This document shows positions 15,537 through 23,786 of a DNA stretch of 64,000 nucleotides, one piece after another. How positions within the stretch are numbered: position 1 is the stretch's first letter; each line of letters begins with the position of its first letter. Both the position numbers and the translations under genes were made by a program. The notes beneath the pieces were generated by a model. That model did no database searches. It was not told where the DNA came from and saw nothing but the letters and a program-made list of their open reading frames with translations. The stretch lies in NCBI GenBank assembly GCA_035575715.1, contig DATLXN010000022.1:62001-126000 (forward strand). The letters are read 5' to 3'. This DNA comes from JACCSI01 sp035575715. Its GTDB lineage: Bacteria; Acidobacteriota; Vicinamibacteria; Vicinamibacterales; UBA2999.

Positions 15537-18500
15537 ATGACCGTTCTCGAGATCCTCAGACCTTTAACTTCGCACCACGCGCAGCAACGCGGCTGGCAGT
15601 ACCTCAACCAGGTCCACGCCCTCACCAGCACCGCCGACAGCGTCAGCGCCGAGGTCCACGGCACCGAGGTCTACGACGTCGAGCTCCGCACTGACAGCCG
15701 CCACCTCCGCGTCTGGTGCAGCTGCCCCTACTTCGCCGACCGCGCCAGCGGCTGCAAGCATCTCTGGGCCACCGCCGTGCTTGCCACCGAGAACGGCTGG
15801 CTGACTAACCTCCCCGCCGGCCTCCGCGTCCTGATGGACTTTGCCGGCGGCGAAGACCTCGCCTTTGGCGTCCTCGAAGAGGGCGACACGGCCGATCCGC
15901 CGGGGATGCTCAGCGCAATTCCGAGCGCGAGTCCGGACTCCAGTCAGGGGGGTACTGCTCCGCTGCAGCGGCCGCCAGAATGGGCCGTCGCCCTCGCCGC
16001 CGTGGCGCCCACGCCGCACGACATCCCGGCGACCACTTCGTCTACCGAACTGCTCTACGTGTTGACCGCGCCGATTCACGGCACCGTCACCGAACTGGCG
16101 CTCAGCATCGAGCGCCACGAACGCAAGCGCGATGGCACCTGGACGCGGCCGCAGCCGTCGCGGCTCACCCTCGACGGCATCGCCCATCTGCCCGACGCCG
16201 AAGATCGCTGGGCGCTGTCGCTGATCCATTCCACCGCCCTGCATCCGCGCGGGCGCGGCGTTCACGCCGTCGGCATCGGCGCGCAGGCGCTCGGCCTCAC
16301 CTACTTGAACGGCCCGCTGCTCGATGTCCTGCTGCCGCGTCTCTGCGCCACCGGACGCGTTCGCCTGCGCCACCGCGTCCACCCGAACGTGCCGGCCGTT
16401 GCTACGGCTGAAGACGATGAGCCGCTGCGCTGGGATGGCGGCGAGGCGTGGCGGCTGGTGCTGACGGTGACGCGCGAAGAGGCCGAAGAAGACAACGAGG
16501 CGAACTACAAGGTGGATGCGGTGCTGGCACGCGGCGAGCTGCGAGTCAGCATCCATCAGTTCGCGGTGCTGACCGACACCGTCGCCGTTCTTGCCGGCGT
16601 CGCGGCACGATTCGATCCGGCCGGCGGCTTTGCCTGGGCGACGCAACTGCGCTCGCGCGGCGCGTTGATCATTCCGTCGCCGTCTCGTCGCGCGCTGGTC
16701 GAGTCACTGGCGCGCTCCGCAGTCGAACACGTCGAACTGCCAGACGAACTGCGCTGGGAAGAGCGCGTCGCGACGCCGCGCTTCAGCGTGACAATCGGCC
16801 GCCCGAGCGACAAGAGCGGTTCATGCCCGATCGAACTCGCGGTCGATTACGACGGCGCCCAGGCGCCGCTTGCCGAAGGCAGCACGCGCATGCTGAGCGT
16901 CGACGGCCGCGTGATGTATCGACGCGATCGCGCATCAGAAGTCGCCGCACTCGACACGCTGCGCACACTCGGCGTCGGCAACGTCGAATCGCATCTGCGT
17001 CACGGCGCCTCGATCAACTACCGCAACGTCCCCGACCTGGTCCACACCCTGGTCGACGCCGGCTGGCTGGTGCTCGCCGACGGCCTGCGTTACCGCGCGC
17101 TCGAGGCGCCGCAGCTGCGCATCAGCTCGGGCATCGACTGGTTCGAGATTCAAACGCTAGGCGATGCAGCGACGACGGTCGATCTGCCGGATCTGTTGAA
17201 CGCGCTCAAGACCGGACGCAGGACGGTGACGCTCGGCGACGGCACGGTCGGTATGCTGCCGGAGCAGTGGCTGGCGCGCGTCGCGCCGGTGCTGGCGCTC
17301 GGCGAAGCCGAAGGCGACGGCGTCCGCTTCAAGCCGTCACAGGTCGCGCTGATCGATGCGCTGCTCGCCGCGCAGCCGGGCGTCGACTGGGACGAAGGCT
17401 TCATCCGCGCCCGCGATGCAGTGCGCCGCTTCGAAGGCGTCGCGGCGGAGAATGCGCCGCCGACCTTTCATGGCGAGCTGCGCGACTATCAACGCGAGGC
17501 GCTCGGCTGGATGCGCTTCCTGCGCGACTTCGGTTTTGGCGGCTGCCTCGCCGACGACATGGGGCTCGGCAAGACGGTGATGGTGCTGGCGATGCTCGAA
17601 GCACGCCGGACCGATCCGGATCGTCAGCACGGGACGTCACTGGTGGTGATGCCGCGCTCGCTGATCTTCAACTGGCGCAGCGAAGCGACGCGCTTTGCGC
17701 CGGGGCTCCGCGTCCTCGACTTCGCCCGCGCCGGACGTCATGGTGTTGTCGATGCGATCGCCAACGCCGATGTCGTGCTAACCACCTACGGCACGCTCCG
17801 CCGCGATGTGCCCGCACTCAAAGACCACCCCTTCGACTACGTCGTCCTCGACGAAGCGCAGGCGATCAAGAACGCCGGCACCGCGACGGCCAAGGCGGTG
17901 CGGCTGCTGCGCGCGCAACATCGACTGGCGCTGACCGGCACGCCGGTCGAGAATCATCTCGGCGAGCTGTATAGCCTGTTCGAGTTTCTCAACCCGGGAC
18001 TGCTCGGCACCGGCCGCGTGCTCGATGCTCGTCGCTTGATGGGCGGCGCTGATTCTCCCGGACACGTGGCGCGACTTGCCACGGGTCTGCGGCCGTTCTT
18101 TCTGCGTCGCACCAAGGAACACGTCACGCCGGAACTGCCGCCGCGCACCGAAGAGACGCTCTATTGCGAGCTCGAAGGTGAACAGCAGAAGACGTATGGG
18201 CAGTTGCGCCAACACTATCGCGAGACGCTGCTGAAGAAGATCGATCGCGACGGCGTCGCCAAGTCGCGCTTCCAGATTCTCGAAGCGCTACTGCGGTTAC
18301 GACAGGCGGCGTGTCATACCGGACTGCTGCCCGGTACGAAAGCCGGGCACTCGGCGAAGTTTGATCTGCTGCTGCCGCGACTCGTCGAACTGATCTCCGA
18401 AGGTCGCAAAGCGCTGGTGTTCTCGCAGTTCACCAGCCTGCTGGCACTGCTCCGTCCGCTGCTCGATGCGCAGAAGATCAAGTATGAATACCTCGATGGC

Positions 18501-18857
18501 CAGACGCGCGATCGCGAGGCACGCGTCGCGCGGTTCCAGGAGGACCCGGACTGTCCGCTGTTCCTGATCAGTCTGAAGGCCGGCGGCGTGGGTCTGAATC
18601 TCACCGCCGCGGAGTATGTGTTCCTGCTCGACCCGTGGTGGAACCCGGCGGTGGAAATGCAGGCGATCGATCGGACGCATCGCATTGGGCAGGAGAAGCC
18701 GGTGTTCGCGTACCGGCTGGTCGCGCGCGAAACCGTGGAGGAGCGGATTCTGGAATTGCAATCGCAGAAGCGAGCCTTGGCGGATGCGATCCTTGACGCG
18801 GGCACCGGCGGGCTGCGCGGGTTGAAGCGAGAGGATCTCGAGCAGTTGCTGGCTTAG
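15537..18857 (+). CDS. SWIM zinc-finger SNF2-family helicase
   Basis: About 1106 residues from the chosen ATG. A SWIM zinc finger lies at residues 61-75 (CSC, then CKH). A long middle region precedes a SWI2/SNF2 ATPase: LADDMGLGKT (about 676), VVLDEAQAIKN (about 771), LTGTPVENHLGEL, and the C-terminal lobe with FSQFTSLL, LKAGGVGLNLT and DRTHRIGQEKPVFAYRL. This matches bacterial HepA/RapA-like SNF2 proteins with an N-terminal SWIM domain, presumed to remodel nucleic-acid complexes. ATG codons at 15489 and 15492 are alternatives, but the broken copy upstream shifts frame in that segment, which favours 15537. No strong Shine-Dalgarno is seen for either. Confidence 0.9.
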   Translation: MTVLEILRPLTSHHAQQRGWQYLNQVHALTSTADSVSAEVHGTEVYDVELRTDSRHLRVWCSCPYFADRASGCKHLWATAVLATENGWLTNLPAGLRVLMDFAGGEDLAFGVLEEGDTADPPGMLSAIPSASPDSSQGGTAPLQRPPEWAVALAAVAPTPHDIPATTSSTELLYVLTAPIHGTVTELALSIERHERKRDGTWTRPQPSRLTLDGIAHLPDAEDRWALSLIHSTALHPRGRGVHAVGIGAQALGLTYLNGPLLDVLLPRLCATGRVRLRHRVHPNVPAVATAEDDEPLRWDGGEAWRLVLTVTREEAEEDNEANYKVDAVLARGELRVSIHQFAVLTDTVAVLAGVAARFDPAGGFAWATQLRSRGALIIPSPSRRALVESLARSAVEHVELPDELRWEERVATPRFSVTIGRPSDKSGSCPIELAVDYDGAQAPLAEGSTRMLSVDGRVMYRRDRASEVAALDTLRTLGVGNVESHLRHGASINYRNVPDLVHTLVDAGWLVLADGLRYRALEAPQLRISSGIDWFEIQTLGDAATTVDLPDLLNALKTGRRTVTLGDGTVGMLPEQWLARVAPVLALGEAEGDGVRFKPSQVALIDALLAAQPGVDWDEGFIRARDAVRRFEGVAAENAPPTFHGELRDYQREALGWMRFLRDFGFGGCLADDMGLGKTVMVLAMLEARRTDPDRQHGTSLVVMPRSLIFNWRSEATRFAPGLRVLDFARAGRHGVVDAIANADVVLTTYGTLRRDVPALKDHPFDYVVLDEAQAIKNAGTATAKAVRLLRAQHRLALTGTPVENHLGELYSLFEFLNPGLLGTGRVLDARRLMGGADSPGHVARLATGLRPFFLRRTKEHVTPELPPRTEETLYCELEGEQQKTYGQLRQHYRETLLKKIDRDGVAKSRFQILEALLRLRQAACHTGLLPGTKAGHSAKFDLLLPRLVELISEGRKALVFSQFTSLLALLRPLLDAQKIKYEYLDGQTRDREARVARFQEDPDCPLFLISLKAGGVGLNLTAAEYVFLLDPWWNPAVEMQAIDRTHRIGQEKPVFAYRLVARETVEERILELQSQKRALADAILDAGTGGLRGLKREDLEQLLA

Positions 18858-18904
18858 CGGTACCTTCACTGAGTGTCTACGGGCCGCCCTCTGCCGAAGG
18901 CGAC

Positions 18905-19501
18905 TCAGTTCTTACTGGGTCCGCCACTACCGGCATCAGGGACAGCGCGCTGGAGCAGATCCACAACGCCCAGGATCGCCGCACCCTCGTGCAAGTACAA
19001 ACGATCAAGCCGCGCACCTTGCGTGTCAACGATGCCGCGGATGTCACGCCACTGCCGGTCGGAGACTTCGCCGCCAAGGCGAAACCAGCGCAACTTCTGG
19101 AGCAGGATATCTTCAGGCGTGTGGACGAACAACTCGCGCGGCGGGCTGCCCGACACGACAGCCATGCGGCGTTGGAGCAGCTGTTCATCAAGCGGCGTGC
19201 CGCCGGCGATGAACAGATCGATCTTGACCGAGCTGTCAATATGGATCAGATTCGCGGAGGTTCGATTGTCCACGGCGCGCTCGAGCGCCAGGCCGTCGAC
19301 GTAGAACTCCCGCTGTAGTCGCATCGCCAGCAATCGTGCCTGCGCCGCTGACAGGTCGCACACGATATCGACATCAAGAGTCGAGCGCGGTTCGCCGGCG
19401 TATGCACTGGCCATCGAACCGCCGATTGAATAGCGCGCACCGAGCGCCTCGAGCTCCGCAATGACGAGCCCGGCCACCGCCAGCGGATCGGTGATGGTCA
19501 T
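18905..19501 (-). CDS. nucleotidyltransferase-fold protein
   Basis: A 198-residue protein with the pol-beta-like nucleotidyltransferase signature: GGSMASAYAGEPRSTLDVDI (about residues 27-46), giving GGS followed by DxD, and a third carboxylate in VKIDLFIAGG. A helical C-terminal half contains EDILLQKLRWF. The layout resembles AbiEii- or DUF6036-type nucleotidyltransferases, some of which are toxins. Its ATG overlaps the TGA of the gene before it (ATGA at 19498-19501 read on the minus strand), implying translational coupling. Substrate and role are unknown. Confidence 0.7.
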   Translation of the reverse strand: MTITDPLAVAGLVIAELEALGARYSIGGSMASAYAGEPRSTLDVDIVCDLSAAQARLLAMRLQREFYVDGLALERAVDNRTSANLIHIDSSVKIDLFIAGGTPLDEQLLQRRMAVVSGSPPRELFVHTPEDILLQKLRWFRLGGEVSDRQWRDIRGIVDTQGARLDRLYLHEGAAILGVVDLLQRAVPDAGSGGPSKN

Positions 19502-19773
19502 CAGGGCGTCAGTTGTGCCGCATCCGGATAGACGCGCACCGCGAGGTCGCGCCCGAGATGAAGGATGGCTCGACGCAGAAACCGTTCGCGCTCAGACGCC
19601 TCGGGATAACGAGCCGCGATGCCGGCGTCCGCCAAGGCGACTGTGGCGCGATACATTGAGGCAACCAAAGCGGCCTTTTCAGACGCGCTCATCGCCCGCC
19701 AGCGCGCGACCTGCACGGCAGCGGCGTGGTCCGCGGTGTCGAGCGGCTGGCCAAAGCCGGGCGCCTGAGGCAT
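19501..19773 (-). CDS. 90-residue hypothetical protein coupled to the nucleotidyltransferase
   Basis: A small helical protein running from MPQAPGFGQPLDTADHAAAV through a WRAMSASEKAALVASMYRAT helix to a C-terminal FLRRAILHLGRDLAVRVYP helix. The start at 19773 is chosen because the upstream extension looks non-coding and would run through the repeat at 19801. It has no signal peptide and no catalytic motif that I can see. The ATGA overlap with the next gene suggests a fixed pair, perhaps a regulator or antitoxin partner of the nucleotidyltransferase; that is inference. Confidence 0.65.
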   Translation of the reverse strand: MPQAPGFGQPLDTADHAAAVQVARWRAMSASEKAALVASMYRATVALADAGIAARYPEASERERFLRRAILHLGRDLAVRVYPDAAQLTP

Positions 19774-19800
19774 CACTGAATTATAGAGGTTCGCCACACC

Positions 19801-19849
19801 GCACCCAGCGCCTGGCACCTGGCCCACCGCACTTCGCACCCTGCTCTGG
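19801..19849. repeat. degenerate heptamer array (GCaccCn)
   Basis: Seven consecutive seven-base units each begin with GC: GCACCCA, GCGCCTG, GCACCTG, GCCCACC, GCACTTC, GCACCCT, GCTCTGG. It fills the gap between divergent genes at 19773 and 19864. It is more diverged than the other arrays but keeps the register. Confidence 0.6.
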
Positions 19850-19863
19850 TTTACACTCCGCCG

Positions 19864-20646
19864 ATGACCACCATCGCAGGCACACAGGCGGCGCCTCGCG
19901 TCGCTGCCGCAGCATCCCATCAGTTTTACGTCCGCATCGCTGCGGCGTGCGTCGCGGTCGCGTTCATCGGCTTCGCGCCGACTTACTGGCTACCGATGTT
20001 CCGCGGCACGCTCAACGTCCCGGCGATTTCGCACGTGCACGCCGCGGTCTTTTACGGCTGGACGCTGCTGTTCTTCACGCAGACGTGGCTGGTCGCCAAT
20101 CGCAAGATGACGCGTCACCGCGAATGGGGTGTGGTTGGGGTCGCGTTGGCGACGGCCATGTTCTTCATCGGCATGGCCGCGGCGATCACCAGCCTGAAGC
20201 AATCGACCGCCGATGGATTCGGAGAGGCGGTACGCGCGTTCACGATTCTGCCAGTGTCAGGGATCGTGTTCTTCCTCGTGCTGTTCACGCTCGCGCTGCT
20301 CAAGGTCAAGACGCTCGAGACGCACAAGCGGCTGATGCTGGTGGCGACGGTGTCCCTGCTGCAAGCCGCAGTGGGACGATGGTTTCTGATCTTTCTGGCG
20401 CCGGTCACGGTCGGCGGTGGACCGGTCAGCCCACCGCCGGTATTCGTCACGGTGCTCCCGGGCCTGGTCTCGGATCTGTTAATCGTTGCGGCGATGCTTT
20501 ATGACCGTCGCACGATCGGCCGCGTCCATCCGGTCTACTGGATTGCCGGCGGTGCGCTGGTCGCCCTTCAAGTTCTCCGCGTTCCGCTCAGTGCCACGGC
20601 CGGCTGGCACGCGTTCGCCAACTGGTTGCTCACGGTGTCGCTCTAA
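19864..20646 (+). CDS. multi-pass membrane protein of unknown function
   Basis: A 260-residue integral membrane protein with about seven predicted helices (for example IAAACVAVAFIGFAP, WGVVGVALATAMFFIGMAA, GIVFFLVLFTLALLKV, YWIAGGALVALQVL). Conserved-looking His residues occur in ISHVHAAVF and in ETHKRLM, reminiscent of haem- or metal-binding membrane families, but no family is certain. Its TAA overlaps the ATG of the next gene (TAATG at 20644-20648), so the two are probably co-translated. Arg/Thr-rich loops suggest a cytoplasmic face between helices 3 and 4. Confidence 0.75.
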   Translation: MTTIAGTQAAPRVAAAASHQFYVRIAAACVAVAFIGFAPTYWLPMFRGTLNVPAISHVHAAVFYGWTLLFFTQTWLVANRKMTRHREWGVVGVALATAMFFIGMAAAITSLKQSTADGFGEAVRAFTILPVSGIVFFLVLFTLALLKVKTLETHKRLMLVATVSLLQAAVGRWFLIFLAPVTVGGGPVSPPPVFVTVLPGLVSDLLIVAAMLYDRRTIGRVHPVYWIAGGALVALQVLRVPLSATAGWHAFANWLLTVSL

Positions 20647-22490
20647 TGAAAACACGCTCACTGGTCGCGTTCACCCTTGCCATTGGCCTGCTCACCATCA
20701 CCGCCCTGCCGGGACAGGGGCCGGCGCCGAGTCCCGCCGCGCAGTTCGAAGTCAGCGACGTCATGATCCCGATGCGCGACGGCAAGCGCCTCAACACCAA
20801 GATCTTCACGCCGCGCAGTGAGTCCGGGCCGCTGCCGATCATTTTCAAACGGACGCCGTACAGCGTCGAGGGCTCCGAACGGAACTTTGCTTCGTACTTC
20901 AAAGAGCTCGCCGCTGACGGCTACATCTTTGTGTTCCAGGATATTCGCGGCAAGTTCAAGTCGGAGGGCGATTTCGTCATGGTGCGGCCACCGCGCGCCG
21001 CGGGTGATACGAAGTCACTCGATGAAGGCACCGACACCTACGACACCATTGAGTGGCTGCTGAAGAACGTTCGCAACAATAACGGCCGCGTCGGCATGCT
21101 CGGCATCTCCTATGACGGATGGACGACGATCATGGCGGCGCTGCAGCCGCATCCGGCGCTCAAGGCGATCTCGCCGCAGGCGTCACCCGCCGACATGTGG
21201 TTTGGCGACGACTTCCATCACAACGGCGCGTTTCGTCTGAGCTACGGCTTCGAATATGCGGCGATGATGGAAAGCGGCCAGGGCATGTCGAACTTCGCCT
21301 TCGACCGCTACGACACGTTCGATTGGTATCTGAGTCTCGGGTCGTTGGCGAATATCAACGCCAGGTATCTGAAGGGCAAGCTTCCGACCTGGAACGACTT
21401 CGTCGCGCATCCAGACTACGACGAGTTCTGGAAGCGCCAGACGATGATTCCGCATCTCACCGGCGTCAAGGTGCCGACGCTGAACGTCGCTGGCTGGTGG
21501 GATCAGGAAGACTTCTACGGTCCGCTTCGCATCTACGAAGCGCTCGAGCGGTATGACACGCAGAATCTCAATTACCTCGTCGTCGGACCATGGCGACACG
21601 GCGGCTGGGCGGGCGGCAAGGGCGACGCGCTCGGCGCGATCCCGTTTGGCAGCGCCACCGGCGAATACTTCCGCGAACAGGTGCAGGCGCCGTTCTTCGC
21701 GCACTTCCTCAAAGACAAAGGCCCGCGCGCGATTCCGGAAGCGCTGACCTTTGAAGCCGGCGCCAACCAGTGGCGGCGCTGGGATCAATGGCCGCCGAAG
21801 CAGCGGACGGAAACGCGCGGTTTGCATTTCGGCGCCAACGAAGTCCTCTCGATGTCCGCGCCTTCGTCAGACGGCTTCGACGAATTCATCTCTGACCCCG
21901 CGCATCCGGTGCCGTATCGTCAGCGCCCCATTCAAGCAACCTATTTTCCAGGCGGTTCCAAATGGGGGACCTGGCTGGTTGGGGATCAACGCTTTGTCGA
22001 TGACCGCGCCGACGTATTGAGTTGGGAAACCGCACCCCTCGAGGCCGACCTGACGATCGCCGGCGAAGTCGTGGCGCACCTCTTTGCCTCGACAACAGGG
22101 AGTGATGCGGATTGGGTGGTCAAGCTGATCGACGTCTATCCTGAGGAGCATCCGAGCAACTGGGACCTCGCCGGCTTTCAGTTGATGGTCGCCAACGAAG
22201 TGTTCCGCGGGCGGTATCGCAGCAGTTTCGAGAAGCCGACGCCGCTCGAACCGAACAAGGTGCTCGATTACAAATGGAGCCTGCACACGCAGAACTACAC
22301 CTTCAAAAAGGGCCACCGCGTGATGGTCCAGGTGCAGAGCACGTGGTTCCCGATCATCGACCGCAATCCGCAGACGTTTGTGCCGAACATTTTCGAAGCC
22401 AAGGACAGCGACTTCAAAGCCGCGACGCACCGGGTTCACCGGTCGCCGGCATACCCGTCACGGGTCGAAATTCCAGTGGTCAAGAACTAG
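20646..22490 (+). CDS. CocE/NonD-family hydrolase, exported
   Basis: A 614-residue S15/CocE-type alpha/beta hydrolase with a signal peptide (ends ALPGQG). The core opens with VSDVMIPMRDGKRLNTKIFTP. The likely catalytic Ser is in GISYDGW, the Asp in GWWDQEDFYGP, and the His in GPWRHGGWAGG. The C-terminal part is the jelly-roll domain of X-Pro dipeptidyl-peptidases, with DADWVVKLIDVYPEE. Family members hydrolyse acyl esters, glutaryl-acylases substrates or Xaa-Pro peptides; the substrate here is unknown. Translation is coupled to the membrane protein upstream. Confidence 0.92.
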   Translation: MKTRSLVAFTLAIGLLTITALPGQGPAPSPAAQFEVSDVMIPMRDGKRLNTKIFTPRSESGPLPIIFKRTPYSVEGSERNFASYFKELAADGYIFVFQDIRGKFKSEGDFVMVRPPRAAGDTKSLDEGTDTYDTIEWLLKNVRNNNGRVGMLGISYDGWTTIMAALQPHPALKAISPQASPADMWFGDDFHHNGAFRLSYGFEYAAMMESGQGMSNFAFDRYDTFDWYLSLGSLANINARYLKGKLPTWNDFVAHPDYDEFWKRQTMIPHLTGVKVPTLNVAGWWDQEDFYGPLRIYEALERYDTQNLNYLVVGPWRHGGWAGGKGDALGAIPFGSATGEYFREQVQAPFFAHFLKDKGPRAIPEALTFEAGANQWRRWDQWPPKQRTETRGLHFGANEVLSMSAPSSDGFDEFISDPAHPVPYRQRPIQATYFPGGSKWGTWLVGDQRFVDDRADVLSWETAPLEADLTIAGEVVAHLFASTTGSDADWVVKLIDVYPEEHPSNWDLAGFQLMVANEVFRGRYRSSFEKPTPLEPNKVLDYKWSLHTQNYTFKKGHRVMVQVQSTWFPIIDRNPQTFVPNIFEAKDSDFKAATHRVHRSPAYPSRVEIPVVKN

Positions 22491-22538
22491 CAACGACTTG
22501 ACCTTGCATTCGTTCGGTGACGATGGCATCGTCGTCGA

Positions 22539-23084
22539 ATGAGCGGGCGATATACGACGAGCAATTACCTCGAGGGCAGCGAGGACATGCGGCCTCGGGA
22601 GCTGGTGTGGGGGGTTGTCCGAGAAGCACCGGCCCCGAAGTTCGGGCATCAGTCAGTGGTCACGCGCACGACGGTGATTCTGGACGACCATGTCCGCAGG
22701 CACGCCCTGGGCGTGGTCTGCGTGTCGCCGGTGGATGTCGTGCTCGACGAGGCCAAGGCACTGGTCGTCCAACCCGATGTCATCTACGTATCGAACGGCC
22801 GGCGGTCCATCGTCCGCGATCAGGTCTGGGGCGCACCCGACATGGTCGTCGAAGTGGCGTCGCGCAGCACGGCCGCGCGCGACCGCACGACCAAGCTGCG
22901 ATGGTATCGGCGCTACGGCGTCGCCGAGTGCTGGCTGCTGGATCCGCATCGCTATACGGTCACCGTGGTGAATCTCGGCGCGCATGGCAGCAGGGTGAGT
23001 CGCCACCGTTACAGCGGCGGTCAACCGGGCCGGTCGACGGTGCTGCCGCTGTTGAAGATTCGGGCAGAAGCGTTTTTCGACTGA
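22539..23084 (+). CDS. Uma2-family (DUF820) putative endonuclease
   Basis: A 181-residue protein of the Uma2 family with a PD-(D/E)XK nuclease fold. Recognisable parts are the early GxVREAPAPKFGHQSV helix, the Asp in VQPDVIYV, and the core PDMVVEVASRSTAARDRTTK, in which E and K complete the site, followed by YGVAECWLLDP. The family is widespread in cyanobacteria and environmental phyla, usually as single genes. Its biological role is unproven and may include mobile-element or defence functions. No partner gene is evident. Confidence 0.85.
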   Translation: MSGRYTTSNYLEGSEDMRPRELVWGVVREAPAPKFGHQSVVTRTTVILDDHVRRHALGVVCVSPVDVVLDEAKALVVQPDVIYVSNGRRSIVRDQVWGAPDMVVEVASRSTAARDRTTKLRWYRRYGVAECWLLDPHRYTVTVVNLGAHGSRVSRHRYSGGQPGRSTVLPLLKIRAEAFFD

Positions 23085-23237
23085 CGCCAACGCGCCGGCC
23101 TGATTCTCGTGGCGCCGCTGGTCCCCCGTGACCGACCGCTCGGTGATATTCCTGAGCCGCTGGGTGCGCTCGCGTGAACGGTTCGCGGGTTGCTGCGTCT
23201 AACCTTCCGTTAGCGATTAACCCTGGAGGCAGTCGAG

Positions 23238-23684
23238 ATGACCATGTTCACCACTCTTCTTTTGGCCGCGTTGCTCGGCAATGCCGTGTCCTTTGGCGAC
23301 GCAGCGACCCAGACGGCCGCCCCGCAGCCGGCGTCGAAGGACGCCGTCTCAGTGACTGTTGACTACAAGGGCAAAGGGCCCGTCGATGCGAAACATCAGC
23401 TCTGGATTTGGGCGTTCGATACACCGGACATCGGGCCAGGCTCGATTCCGATCGGCGAGCTGACGCTGGCGAAAAACGGCGGCACGGTGACGTTCCCCGG
23501 CGTGGAGAAAGTCTGGCTCGCAGTAGCCTACGACGAGGCGGGCGGATTCACGGGACAGGCGCCGCCGCCGGCGGGGAGCCCGATTGCGATTTACGGCTCA
23601 GAGAACGGTGGTCCAGGCAAGCCGTTGACGGCGAGCGCCACGCCGACGGTGGTCACGTTCGACGACTCATTCCGGATGCCGTAA
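23238..23684 (+). CDS. secreted hypothetical protein, 148 residues
   Basis: An exported protein with a signal peptide (MFTTLLLAALLGNAVSFGDA). A GGAGG Shine-Dalgarno lies 10 bases before the ATG. The mature part looks like a small beta-sandwich: SVTVDYKGKGPVDAKHQLWI, then GELTLAKNGGTVTFPG and a Pro/Gly-rich loop. It resembles transthyretin-like or carbohydrate-binding folds in general character, but no family is recognised. It is followed immediately by an octamer repeat. Confidence 0.7.
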   Translation: MTMFTTLLLAALLGNAVSFGDAATQTAAPQPASKDAVSVTVDYKGKGPVDAKHQLWIWAFDTPDIGPGSIPIGELTLAKNGGTVTFPGVEKVWLAVAYDEAGGFTGQAPPPAGSPIAIYGSENGGPGKPLTASATPTVVTFDDSFRMP

Positions 23685-23730
23685 GTAGGCAGGTAGGCGG
23701 GTGAGCAGGTAGGCGGGTGGGCGGGGTGGG
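23683..23730. repeat. octamer tandem array (AGGTAGGC / GGGTGAGC)
   Basis: Six units of eight bases: AAGTAGGC, AGGTAGGC, GGGTGAGC, AGGTAGGC, GGGTGGGC, GGGGTGGG. The array starts within the stop codon of the secreted protein gene (TAA at 23682-23684). The period is eight, unlike the heptamer arrays elsewhere. Confidence 0.8.
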
Positions 23731-23786
23731 CAGTGGGGAAAGACTGGGGTGGCCCTGGATCAAGGCCTGGGGCTGGGGCCTGACCC

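Noticed and set aside
15564..16646. 360-codon minus-strand frame within the SNF2 region
   Set aside because: The plus strand encodes the SWIM/SNF2 protein with conserved motifs; the antisense product has no features.
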